From assembly GCA_016926985.1 (NCBI GenBank), contig JAFGNO010000053.1:1-15168 (forward strand): a DNA stretch of 15,168 bases, read 5' to 3'. The notes under the pieces were generated by a model, which saw only the letters and a program-made list of their open reading frames with translations, was not told where the DNA came from and ran no database searches. The position numbers and the translations under genes are program-made. Shown piece after piece: positions 1-7,555 of the stretch (position 1 is its first letter; the number at the start of each line of letters is the position of its first letter). This DNA is from Anaerolineae bacterium (GTDB taxonomy: Bacteria; Chloroflexota; Anaerolineae; Aggregatilineales; UBA3940).

Positions 1-22
1 CAACCGGGATTGGGGGCCTGGA

Positions 23-51
23 TGGACTTCAATCAGACATTGTTCTATACT
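23..51 (+). promoter_or_regulatory. Candidate sigma-70-type promoter
   Basis: A -35-like TGGACT (23-28, 4 of 6 consensus bases) lies exactly 17 bases before a -10-like TATACT (46-51, 5 of 6). The predicted transcription start is near 57-59, just before a run of stable hairpins and about 330 bases ahead of the TPR gene. The spacing is optimal, but the call rests on motif matching alone. Confidence 0.4.
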
Positions 52-57
52 AAAGAT

Positions 58-322
58 CAGGTCGGAGACACTCTGCCCTGGCAGAGGTTAATGGTTTGTA
101 CCTTACCAACTGAGCATATGAGGTTGCAGACAGGAAGCCTTGTCTGCGTGAAATGTTCAAGGTCGAACCGCCTGGTTTGCACTCGTGCTGTCTTCGGACA
201 GCAGGCCGCAGTCAATCGGCCATACGTCCCGGATGCGAGGTCTGGTCTACCGGCTTTCAGCCGGTTGGCCCCCCGCAGCGCCAGGGACAAGCTGTCGACT
301 GAATGTCAATAGCAGTCGACGT
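58..322 (+). ncRNA. Candidate structured RNA or long 5' leader
   Basis: No believable coding region is present here, but the top strand contains a chain of local hairpins. They are: 71-86 (CTCTGCC/GGCAGAG); 126-147 (GCAGACA/TGTCTGC plus two inner pairs); 164-179 (six pairs, one G-U); 186-203 (seven pairs closed by a C(UUCG)G tetraloop); 204-221 (GGCCG/CGGCC, directly abutting the previous one); 244-270 (eleven pairs with one T-T mismatch); and 294-320 (GTCGACTG/CAGTCGAC). The UUCG loop is only the stable form on the + strand. I do not recognise it as RNase P RNA, tmRNA, SRP RNA, a T-box or a c-di-AMP (ydaO) riboswitch. It may be the leader of the downstream TPR gene or an independent small RNA. 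No terminator-like T-run follows 320, which favours a leader. Confidence 0.45.
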
Positions 323-373
323 ATACTGCCCTCGCTTATACCCGCATATCCAGCCAGGTGTTCTCAGATATTC

Positions 374-377
374 AAGG
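374..377 (+). promoter_or_regulatory. Ribosome binding site that sets the TPR gene start
   Basis: AAGG at 374-377 lies seven bases before the ATG at 385. The in-frame GTG at 358 has no purine-rich sequence in front of it, so translation most likely begins at 385. Confidence 0.55.
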
Positions 378-384
378 TCAAAAA

Positions 385-2640
385 ATGGACGCACAACATA
401 ATTACCAGCAAGCAATCAAAGAGGCCGCAAGCGCAGCCTGGGATCATGATTGGGCAAGGGCATTGCAAGCATACCAGGAAGCCCTTGAATATGCGCCAGA
501 CGACGTGCAGGCCCTTGCAGGGCTAGCCCTCTGTTATCTGGAAACACGCCGTTATGAAGAGGCTCGCGCCACATACACCCACGTAAGCGAACTCGTCCCA
601 AGCGACCCGCTTCCCCACGAAAAACTGGGGGAAATTTATAGTACCCTGGGTCAGTATGCCCAGGCAGCCAACCACTATTTTTCTGCGGCTGAGGTCTACT
701 ACGCGCGCCGCGATATGCAGCGCGCCATCTCCAACTGGCAGGAAGCAACCCAACTCAATGTTGACCATGCCCAGGCACATATGCGTCTGGCAGTGATTTA
801 TGAATCCAGTGAAAAAACACGCCAGGATGCCGTTTATGAATACCTGCATGTAGCCCGACTGCTCCAGAAAAATGGGCAAAGCCAGCGGGCAGAGCAGGCC
901 GTTGAACGAGCACTGAATATTGACCCGATCAACCCGGATGTTCGCGCGGCAAAAGACGATCTCCGTAAAGGAGAGCCCATTGAGATCCTCCAGGAATATC
1001 ATGCAGCTGTCTATCCTCAACCCACACCGGGCCAAATGGAACAAGCCCTGCACACCCAGGAGGAAAGCCTACTGGAGCCCGTTGAAGAAGCCCGGGGGCC
1101 TATTGAGAAATCGACACGGGAGGCCATGGGATTGCTTGCCGACATCATCTGGACAGGTGAGGTTCCTGCTCAAGCATCGTCTCCTCTTTTAAGCGGTATT
1201 GATGCCTACCAGTTTGGTGAGATGGAGACGGCGATTGAGCATTTTTTGCAGGCGCAGGAAGCCGGACTATCCGATCCGGGGCTGTTCTTTATCCTTGGCG
1301 TGCTTTACCAGCAGATGAGGAAGTCCGGCGACACCATTGATATGCTCAACCAGTGCATCGACGAACCACAATATGCATTTGTAAGCCATTTAATCCTGGG
1401 ACAGGCCTACTATACTCAGGGAGAGCCATTGAAAGCGGCCCAACACTTACTGGAAGCCCTTCACACGGCTGACAATCAACTCAATCAAGGGCTCGTGGAT
1501 GAGGGTGGCTACGAGCGCAACATGGACAGTCTGACAGAAAAAACCACCGAACAGCTTGAAGAGCTTGCCAAATCGCTGGCATTTTATCTTGATGTTCCCG
1601 ATTGGGACGAGAAACTCTCCAGTATACTGAGCAACTACGCCGAACAGGGAAAAATCAGCTATGTTCCCGATCTGATTGAACTGATCATTGAGGGTGGGCG
1701 GCCTGAGCTTTCTACCATTATGCAGCGGATTGAGGAGCTGCTTTCCAAAAACATGATCCGCATGGCGACCGAGGAGGCCCACTACGCCATACAAAAAGCG
1801 CCAGACTACCTGCCTGCGCATCGCCACCTGGCCGATATTCTCATTCGAGAGGCGCGAACACAAGAAGCAGCAATAAAGCTTAACCTGATCGCCAATACAT
1901 ATCTTGTAAGGGGAAATGCGGAGAAAGCCGCCGACCTGTTTACGGAAGTTATCGACCTCTGGCCGGCTGACACCAGCGCCCGCCAGCGAGTCATTGACCT
2001 GCTTCGCGAGCAGGGACGGGTCGCCGAAACGATCAATCAATATGCCGAGATGGCCGATCTTTACTACCGGCTCCTGGCCGACCCCGATAAGGCAATAGAG
2101 GTCTATAATCAGGCGCTGGAATATGGACGGCAGGCGGATGCTGAACCGGCGTTAACCATCCCAATCCTGAAAGCGTTGGCCGATATTGAGACGCAGCGCC
2201 TGAACTGGCGAAATGCCCTCTCTTACTACGAGCGTGCGCTGGCTCTGGACCCTGGGGCAGAAGATCTGGTACTTGCTGCCATCGATCTCAACTTCCAGCT
2301 CAGTGACCCGGCAGAAGCCATTAGAATCCTTGATAACTATATGCGGCAATGCATCAGCCAGGGAGATGTTAAACGGGTAACCAGTATCCTTGAGGAACAG
2401 GTTCGCCTGCGCCCCACTGAAATCCCACTCCGGCAGCGGCTGGCCGAGGTATACCGGCAGCAAGGACGCACTCAAGAGGCGATCACCCAGATGGACGCAC
2501 TTGGCGAGCTTCAGCTTGACGCCGGGCGTCTGGATGATGCCACGGCAACGATCAGGAAAATTGTAAGCATGAATCCGCCCGATATACAGGGGTACCAACA
2601 ACTGCTTGAGGAACTGGAAAGTGGCAGAAAGGGCAGCTAG
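385..2640 (+). CDS. Large TPR-repeat protein upstream of cdaA
   Basis: This is a 751-residue soluble protein built almost wholly of tetratricopeptide repeats, which act as scaffolds for protein-protein contacts. N-terminal repeats cover about residues 15-185, with the typical ALQAYQEALEYAPDD and YEEARATY patterns. A charged, proline-containing linker follows (about 195-265), then middle repeats (about 270-365). The C-terminal block spans about 465-735, with clear repeats such as NALSYYERALALDP at 610-623. There is no signal peptide or membrane segment, so it is probably cytoplasmic. The start at 385 is chosen for its AAGG ribosome site; an upstream GTG at 358 would add nine residues. It is followed by cdaA after 114 bases on the same strand, so it may share that transcript. 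The specific partner cannot be read from the sequence. Confidence 0.85.
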   Translation: MDAQHNYQQAIKEAASAAWDHDWARALQAYQEALEYAPDDVQALAGLALCYLETRRYEEARATYTHVSELVPSDPLPHEKLGEIYSTLGQYAQAANHYFSAAEVYYARRDMQRAISNWQEATQLNVDHAQAHMRLAVIYESSEKTRQDAVYEYLHVARLLQKNGQSQRAEQAVERALNIDPINPDVRAAKDDLRKGEPIEILQEYHAAVYPQPTPGQMEQALHTQEESLLEPVEEARGPIEKSTREAMGLLADIIWTGEVPAQASSPLLSGIDAYQFGEMETAIEHFLQAQEAGLSDPGLFFILGVLYQQMRKSGDTIDMLNQCIDEPQYAFVSHLILGQAYYTQGEPLKAAQHLLEALHTADNQLNQGLVDEGGYERNMDSLTEKTTEQLEELAKSLAFYLDVPDWDEKLSSILSNYAEQGKISYVPDLIELIIEGGRPELSTIMQRIEELLSKNMIRMATEEAHYAIQKAPDYLPAHRHLADILIREARTQEAAIKLNLIANTYLVRGNAEKAADLFTEVIDLWPADTSARQRVIDLLREQGRVAETINQYAEMADLYYRLLADPDKAIEVYNQALEYGRQADAEPALTIPILKALADIETQRLNWRNALSYYERALALDPGAEDLVLAAIDLNFQLSDPAEAIRILDNYMRQCISQGDVKRVTSILEEQVRLRPTEIPLRQRLAEVYRQQGRTQEAITQMDALGELQLDAGRLDDATATIRKIVSMNPPDIQGYQQLLEELESGRKGS

Positions 2641-2652
2641 CCCCTCGCCTGT

Positions 2653-2702
2653 ACCGGCAAGCCTATCAGCAACACCTGGCCATTATTTACCTGCCAGCCG
2701 GT
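2653..2702 (+). other. Nested inverted repeats between the TPR gene and cdaA
   Basis: ACCGG (2653-2657) can pair with CCGGT (2698-2702), and inside it CTGGC (2676-2680) can pair with GCCAG (2693-2697). No T-run follows, so this is not a standard intrinsic terminator. It could be an mRNA processing or stability element, or chance. Confidence 0.2.
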
Positions 2703-2754
2703 TAATGCTCCAGTATGCCTGCATGACCCGAGTTATGGCGTCTGAGAACAACCT

Positions 2755-3606
2755 GTGATCCTGCGCGAACTATTCTGGGCTATAAAAAGCCTCCCAACAA
2801 GCTGGGGCAACATACTCGACATCCTCCTGGTTGCCACCATCTTTTTCGTGATCCTTTACCTGGTAAGGGGTACCAAAGCAGCCACTCTGCTGCGTGGAAT
2901 TGCAATTGCGCTGGTGCTGCTGTGGTCCTTGTCGGCGCTGCTTAACCTTCGTGCGTTCTCCTGGTTGCTCAGCAAGACACTGACAGCATTTTCCGTCGCC
3001 CTGCCGTTAATCTTCCACGAAGAGCTCCGGCGCTGGCTGGACCGCCTGGGGCGATTTGTTCCAATCCTGGGGGGAAATACACTCGGCTTCGATGAACGAG
3101 AGAGCCAGATAAGGCAGATTGTTGACGCCAGTGAAAACCTCTCGCGGCGCAGGCACGGGGCATTACTTGTCCTTGAACGCGAGACCGGGCTGCAGGAGTA
3201 TATTGACTCCGGGATCGATCTGGATGCAGCTGTCACCAGCGAACTGTTACAAACCATCTTCTTCCACAACTCACCCCTTCATGACGGGGCTGTCATCCTG
3301 CGAAACGGTCGCCTGAAGGCAGCTGCCTGCACGCTACCCATTTCAACGGTGCGCAATATGCCCAGCCGCACTATGGGACTGCGTCACCGCGCCTCGCTTG
3401 GTATCTCCGAAGTGAGCGATGCGGTGGCTATTGTGGTATCGGAAGAGACGGGCAGAATCTCGGTGGTGGTAGGTGGACACTTCATTAAAGCTACTGACAC
3501 CGAGCGTCTCGCGCTGATCCTGCGCGAATACATCCACGGACGCCAGACGGGAAGCAAACTCAGCCGGTGGTTCGGGCGGCTTCGAGGAAGCAAAAACAGA
3601 GGGTGA
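2755..3606 (+). CDS. cdaA: Membrane diadenylate cyclase CdaA (c-di-AMP synthase)
   Basis: This enzyme makes the second messenger cyclic di-AMP from two ATP molecules, releasing two pyrophosphates. The 283-residue protein has three hydrophobic segments near the N terminus (about 20-38, 43-63 and 68-86), followed by a DisA_N (DAC) catalytic domain at about 105-260. The diagnostic DGA motif is at 177-179 (in HNSPLHDGAVIL) and RHR is at 210-212 (in LRHRASLGISE); both belong to the ATP-binding site of this family. The length and layout match CdaA rather than DisA or CdaS. The start is a GTG at 2755 with only a weak upstream GAG, so a nearby alternative start cannot be excluded. The stop codon lies two bases before cdaR, as expected for a co-translated pair. 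c-di-AMP is known mainly for control of potassium and osmolyte balance and cell-wall homeostasis. Confidence 0.96.
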   Translation: MILRELFWAIKSLPTSWGNILDILLVATIFFVILYLVRGTKAATLLRGIAIALVLLWSLSALLNLRAFSWLLSKTLTAFSVALPLIFHEELRRWLDRLGRFVPILGGNTLGFDERESQIRQIVDASENLSRRRHGALLVLERETGLQEYIDSGIDLDAAVTSELLQTIFFHNSPLHDGAVILRNGRLKAAACTLPISTVRNMPSRTMGLRHRASLGISEVSDAVAIVVSEETGRISVVVGGHFIKATDTERLALILREYIHGRQTGSKLSRWFGRLRGSKNRG

Positions 3607-3608
3607 AC

Positions 3609-4856
3609 ATGCTTCAATGGCTCCGATCAAATGCTGTGTCGATTATGCTGGCGCTGCTACTGGCGCTGGCGGTATGGATTGTGGCAACGCAGGAAGAGAA
3701 CCCGGCGGAATCCGCCGAATTTTCTCCAATCCCGGTTGAGATTATTGAACCGGCAGCCGGTTATGTTATCACCAACACACCCGCTTCAGCAGTCACTATC
3801 CAGCTGCGAGCGCCCCGCACCCAGCTGCGTCTTTTATCAGGCGCTAATTTTGTTGTAACAGTAGATGCCAGCGGCTATGGGGCAGGTATACATAATATCC
3901 CGGTTTCTGCGACGATCATCAACGCTGACGCAATCCTTGAATCGGTGAATCCTTCAACAATCAGGGTGGTGATTGAGGAAATCCTGGTGCGCAGTGACAT
4001 CCCGATCCAGCTTGCAGTCAGCGGAAACCTTCCAACCGGCTACAGCGCCGGGACCAATGTGATAGAACCCTTAACTGTGACGATTACCGGCCCACGATCA
4101 CGAGTTGAACTGGTAGGAGAGATTCAGGCCAGCGTATCCATTGCAAACCTGCGCGAGCCGCTGGAGCAGACCGTCCAGCTCAGGGCACTGGACAATGATG
4201 GGAACCCAATTGGTGACGTCAGTATCCTGCCGGCGACCGCTCAAATCAGCATCCCGATTTTTCAGGAAGCCGATTTCAAGCAACTGGCTGTCCGGGTGGT
4301 GGCAGATATCCAGCCAGCACCGGGTTATTATGTCACCAATATTATCGCCGACCCGCCGCTTGTCTCCGTGCGGGGCGATCCGGACGTTCTGAGTACGCTT
4401 GCGACAATTGAAACGCAGAGTATAAACCTGGAAGGCGTACGCGAGAACACCTCGTTTATTGCTCAGCTTGCTCCGCCAGAGGGCGTTACACTGGAGGATG
4501 TCCAGACCGTTACGGTGCTTTTTGCCGTCGAAGCCATACCCGGTTTCGTCGCTCTGGAAGTACCCATACGATATTCCGGATTAAACGAGGAACTGACAGT
4601 CACCATTTTCCCCGGCAATGTAGTTATGTCCCTGTCCGGCCCACAGCCCATCCTGGATATGATCGACGACCAGGAAGATATCATCGTCCATGTCGACCTG
4701 ACAGACCTGGTACCCGGTCGCTACCAGATCGAGCCAGAATACGAGATAAGCAGCGAGGAAATCAATGCAGAAGATCTGGCTCGGATCACGATTGAGTCGG
4801 TTCTCCCCACACTGGTTGAAGTGGTTATTGAAGAAAACGCTGAAGAAGCACCCTGA
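3609..4856 (+). CDS. cdaR: YbbR-domain CdaA regulator CdaR
   Basis: CdaR proteins bind CdaA through the membrane and modulate c-di-AMP production. This 415-residue protein has a single N-terminal membrane segment (about 8-27, in NAVSIMLALLLALAVWIVA) and a long extracytoplasmic part. I count four YbbR-like repeats, about 40-124, 130-217, 224-308 and 313-408. Each follows the pattern P(I/V)xxxxxGxxPxGY... ending in a TVxISGPxxxL-like strand, best seen at NLPTGYSAGTNVIEPLTVTI and PAPGYYVTNIIADPPLVSV. An acidic tail ends the protein. The ATG at 3609 is preceded by AGAGGG (3598-3603) with five bases of spacing. An upstream in-frame GTG at 3567 would overlap cdaA and spoil the membrane anchor. It sits directly behind cdaA, its usual neighbour. 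The glmM gene often found next in Firmicutes is absent here. Confidence 0.93.
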   Translation: MLQWLRSNAVSIMLALLLALAVWIVATQEENPAESAEFSPIPVEIIEPAAGYVITNTPASAVTIQLRAPRTQLRLLSGANFVVTVDASGYGAGIHNIPVSATIINADAILESVNPSTIRVVIEEILVRSDIPIQLAVSGNLPTGYSAGTNVIEPLTVTITGPRSRVELVGEIQASVSIANLREPLEQTVQLRALDNDGNPIGDVSILPATAQISIPIFQEADFKQLAVRVVADIQPAPGYYVTNIIADPPLVSVRGDPDVLSTLATIETQSINLEGVRENTSFIAQLAPPEGVTLEDVQTVTVLFAVEAIPGFVALEVPIRYSGLNEELTVTIFPGNVVMSLSGPQPILDMIDDQEDIIVHVDLTDLVPGRYQIEPEYEISSEEINAEDLARITIESVLPTLVEVVIEENAEEAP

Positions 4857-4867
4857 GTGAATCCATA

Positions 4868-6232
4868 ATGCAAAATTACCCTCTTGTCGCACTGGTGGGA
4901 CGGCCTAATGTAGGCAAATCCACCTTATTTAACCGGATAGTTGGGGGGCGGGTTGCCGTTGTCCATGACCGCCCCGGCACCACCCGTGATCGCCAGTATG
5001 CTGAAGCGGAGTGGCGTGGGATCGTGTTTACCCTGGTCGATACAGGTGGCATTGAAGATCTTGAGACCGTATCCAGCGGGAAGCGAGAAGCGCTGGCCGA
5101 AGACTCGGCTGACTTCCTCCCCGAGATACGCGCTCAGGCCGAGGTCGCAATTGCTGAGGCCGATGTCATCATCCATGTGGTAGATCTGACTACCGGGATC
5201 ACCGGAGCCGATCAAGAGGTGGCAGATATCCTGCGCAAAGCCAATAAACCGGTGCTGATTGCCGCCAGCAAAGGTGACAACGAGGCGCTGCGCAGCCAGT
5301 TTGTGGAATTTTATGCGCTGGGCACCGGGGAAATTTTCCCTATATCCGGCTACCACGGCACAGGTGTTGGAGACCTGCTCGATGCCATTTATGATGAGCT
5401 CTCTCGAAGACCCCCCGAACCAGAAGAAGAGGACGAGTCGCTCAAGATAGCGATAGTGGGCAGGCCCAATGTTGGCAAATCTTCATTGTTGAACCGGCTG
5501 TTGGGTGAGGAACGCACCATCGTCAGCCCGGTTGCCGGGACTACTCGAGACGCTATTGATACAAAATTGACCTGGCATGGAGAGCCTCTCACGCTGATTG
5601 ATACAGCCGGAATCCGGAAGCGGGGGAAAATCGACCCGACGGTTGAGCGCTGGAGTGTGCTGCGCGCCCTGAAAGCCATCAAACGCGCCGACGTGGTGCT
5701 CCTCCTGATTGACGCCATCGAAGGGGTTACCGAACAGGATACTCACGTTGCTGGCTATATCATGGACGATTACAAGAGCGTTATCATCCTGGTCAATAAG
5801 TGGGATGCTGTTGAAAAAGATACGTATACAATGGTCGAATTTTCAGAGCAGGCCCGCGAGTCGTTTAAATTCCTTTCTTATGCTCCCATGCTGTATATAT
5901 CGGCGCTCACTGGCCAGCGTGTGAACCAGGTTCTTCCATTAGCTAAAGAAGTCTGGGAAAACCGTTTTTTGAGGATATCCACTGCGGAGGTCAACCGGAT
6001 TGTCAGAGAGGCTGTTCTCCGGCAGCAGCCGCCAGCAAGAGGGGGGAGGCGGCTCAAAATACGTTATGCCAGTCAGGTTGCCACCAATCCGCCCAAATTC
6101 CTGTTTCATGTGAACAGCCCAAAACTGGTTCATTTTTCTTACGAGCGATATCTCGAAAACAGGATCCGGGAGTTTTACCCCTTTATCGGGACTCCCATCC
6201 TGCTCCGATTCCGGCAAAGTGCAAAGGAATAA
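4868..6232 (+). CDS. der: Ribosome-assembly double GTPase Der (EngA)
   Basis: Der is an essential GTPase that assists maturation of the 50S ribosomal subunit. The 454-residue protein has the family layout of two tandem GTPase domains and a KH-like C-terminal domain. Domain 1 shows GRPNVGKS (11-18), DRPGTTRD (34-41) and DTGG (58-61). Domain 2 shows GRPNVGKS (198-205), DTAG (245-248), NKWD (310-313) and SAL (345-347). The KH-like part runs from about 366 to the end, with the typical PKFLFHVNSPKLVHFSYERY. In domain 1 the guanine-specificity motif reads SKGD (134-137) rather than NKxD, and residues about 62-87 look longer than usual. The gene begins 11 bases after cdaR, so it is likely in the same operon. 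It converges tail to tail with the ROK kinase gene, five bases apart. Confidence 0.97.
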   Translation: MQNYPLVALVGRPNVGKSTLFNRIVGGRVAVVHDRPGTTRDRQYAEAEWRGIVFTLVDTGGIEDLETVSSGKREALAEDSADFLPEIRAQAEVAIAEADVIIHVVDLTTGITGADQEVADILRKANKPVLIAASKGDNEALRSQFVEFYALGTGEIFPISGYHGTGVGDLLDAIYDELSRRPPEPEEEDESLKIAIVGRPNVGKSSLLNRLLGEERTIVSPVAGTTRDAIDTKLTWHGEPLTLIDTAGIRKRGKIDPTVERWSVLRALKAIKRADVVLLLIDAIEGVTEQDTHVAGYIMDDYKSVIILVNKWDAVEKDTYTMVEFSEQARESFKFLSYAPMLYISALTGQRVNQVLPLAKEVWENRFLRISTAEVNRIVREAVLRQQPPARGGRRLKIRYASQVATNPPKFLFHVNSPKLVHFSYERYLENRIREFYPFIGTPILLRFRQSAKE

Positions 6233-6237
6233 GCAAC

Positions 6238-7197
6238 CTAACTGCCAGCCTCGCCAATTCTTTGCTGCACCATCACTGCCGCGCCATACAATCCCACATC
6301 TTTACCAAGCCGGGCGGTGACGATAGGCGTATTCTCCCAGTACCGGGGATGCATGGCATATTGCCGTACCGCTTGCTGAACAGGATCAAGCAGCAGGCTG
6401 CCCATGCGTGACACCCCTCCCCCAAGGACAACTATATCCGGATTGAGCACCATCATCAGCGAGGCTATTGCCATCCCTATATAGCGTCCCGCATCGTTGA
6501 TAACCGATAGGGCCAGCCGGTCGCCTTCGCCTGCCGCCTGCCCCACCGTTCTGGCCGTGATCTGGTCAAAGTCCCCATCTACCAGATCAGCAATCAGGGT
6601 CTCTTCGCCAGCTTCCACCCGCGCACGGGCTGTACGGGCGATTGCTGTGCCAGATGCCAATGCCTCAAGGTGCCCCGGCCTGCCACAGTTGCAGAGAGGG
6701 CCATCCGGGTCAACCACCATATGACCGATTTCCCCACCCTGCCCGCGCCCGGTATAGAGCCTGCCATCCAGTATCAGCCCCCCACCAATTCCCGTGCTGA
6801 TGGTGAGATAGATCAGCGAGCGCATTCCAACCCCGGCCCCAAGCCGGTGCTCGGCTAATCCGGCTGCATCCGCATCATTGACCAGATAGACAGGACGGGC
6901 TACCTGGTCTTCGACAAGCTGGCAAATGGGTGTGTTTTTGAAGGGCAGATTGGGGGGCGCAATCAGAACCCCTGCATCCAGGTCCAACGGACCGGGCAAT
7001 GCCAGCCCGATGCCCTCCAGATCGCCCGGCGATTCAGAAGGCAGCACCTGCCGGATCGTCTCATACAGATAGCCCAGGACGGCTTTTTCGCCCTGGTGGG
7101 CATTGGTGGGTTGTTCAACCCGCTGGCGCATCTCCAAGTGTTCATCAAATCGGGCAGCACGGATTAAAGTCCCGCCAACATCAACCCCGATGATCAT
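6238..7197 (-). CDS. ROK-family sugar kinase, probably glucokinase
   Basis: ROK kinases phosphorylate a hexose, most often glucose, with ATP in the cytoplasm. The 319-residue protein carries the N-terminal phosphate-binding DVGGT (6-10), the catalytic-base motif NDAD (107-110, Asp108), the sugar-binding EIGH (156-159), and a zinc-motif region CNCGRPGHLE (169-178). There is no N-terminal helix-turn-helix, so it is a kinase and not a NagC/Mlc/XylR-type repressor. In the zinc motif the usual third cysteine is histidine (His176), a substitution I believe also occurs in other ROK enzymes. AAGGA sits eight bases before the ATG on the minus strand, which supports this start. The exact sugar cannot be fixed from sequence; N-acetylmannosamine or fructose kinase are alternatives. 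Confidence 0.9.
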   Translation of the reverse strand: MIIGVDVGGTLIRAARFDEHLEMRQRVEQPTNAHQGEKAVLGYLYETIRQVLPSESPGDLEGIGLALPGPLDLDAGVLIAPPNLPFKNTPICQLVEDQVARPVYLVNDADAAGLAEHRLGAGVGMRSLIYLTISTGIGGGLILDGRLYTGRGQGGEIGHMVVDPDGPLCNCGRPGHLEALASGTAIARTARARVEAGEETLIADLVDGDFDQITARTVGQAAGEGDRLALSVINDAGRYIGMAIASLMMVLNPDIVVLGGGVSRMGSLLLDPVQQAVRQYAMHPRYWENTPIVTARLGKDVGLYGAAVMVQQRIGEAGS

Positions 7198-7288
7198 ACG
7201 CAGAATCCTTGCCTGAGTTCACAATCTGGACTATGACACCTGCCATGCCGGGCTTCTAAAACAAGGCTTCTTTCAGCAGGCTGGGCGG

Positions 7289-7297
7289 AGTATATCA
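7289..7297 (-). promoter_or_regulatory. Extended -10 promoter candidate for the ROK kinase
   Basis: Read on the minus strand, this is TGA-TATACT: a TG extended -10 plus a 5-of-6 hexamer. A weak TTGGTG lies 18 bases upstream of the hexamer (3 of 6). Transcription would begin about 85 bases ahead of the kinase ATG. Confidence 0.35.
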
Positions 7298-7337
7298 TTG
7301 CCAGCACCCACTCACCAAGATCGGTCGGGCAACCAGG

Positions 7338-7365
7338 CTGACCTTGCCCATCAATATGGTATAAT
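7338..7365 (+). promoter_or_regulatory. Extended -10 promoter candidate, distal, for the HEAT-like gene
   Basis: A perfect TATAAT (7360-7365) is preceded by TGG, forming an extended -10, with a CTGACC -35-like box at 7338-7343 and 16 bases of spacing. It would give a leader of about 240 bases before the ATG at 7611. Confidence 0.45.
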
Positions 7366-7456
7366 CTGCCCGCCAGCTGTTTTGCGAATAGTGAGTGGGT
7401 TTCAGGCATATCGCCAGAGAGGAATCTGCTATATAGATATGGCTGGCCCGGATTCC

Positions 7457-7487
7457 TTGCCATTTCCCGGTGTAATGATGTTAGAAT
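7457..7487 (+). promoter_or_regulatory. Second promoter candidate for the HEAT-like gene
   Basis: TTGCCA (7457-7462, 5 of 6) and TAGAAT (7482-7487, 5 of 6) are separated by a rather long 19 bases. A TG at 7479-7480 makes the -10 an extended type. It lies nearer the coding start than the distal candidate. Confidence 0.3.
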
Positions 7488-7535
7488 ATATGCAGTGATG
7501 AGAATGAGCCAAGAAGCCAGGTCTTCAGAATCTAT

Positions 7536-7555
7536 TACTGCTTGAATCAGCAGTA
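7536..7555. promoter_or_regulatory. 7-bp dyad in the leader of the HEAT-like gene
   Basis: TACTGCT (7536-7542) and AGCAGTA (7549-7555) form a perfect inverted repeat around a six-base centre. It ends 55 bases before the start codon and could be a repressor operator or an RNA hairpin. No particular regulator is implied. Confidence 0.3.

Noticed and set aside
10..312. 100-codon open frame on the + strand at the left end
   Set aside because: It begins with TTG, has no ribosome site, resembles no protein family, and runs through the hairpin chain, whose paired arms explain the sequence better.
1..357. Known RNA classes (RNase P RNA, tmRNA, SRP RNA, T-box, ydaO c-di-AMP riboswitch)
   Set aside because: The signature motifs I know for these were looked for and not seen. 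I could not run a covariance-model search, so this is not a formal exclusion.
358..384. Upstream GTG start for the TPR gene
   Set aside because: It has no Shine-Dalgarno sequence, while the ATG at 385 has AAGG at good spacing.
3567..3608. Upstream GTG start for cdaR overlapping cdaA
   Set aside because: It would add a basic tail before the membrane anchor and lacks a ribosome site; ATG 3609 has AGAGGG.
7298..7498. 66-codon open frame on the + strand in the divergent control region
   Set aside because: It has no ribosome site or family features, and promoter boxes run through it.
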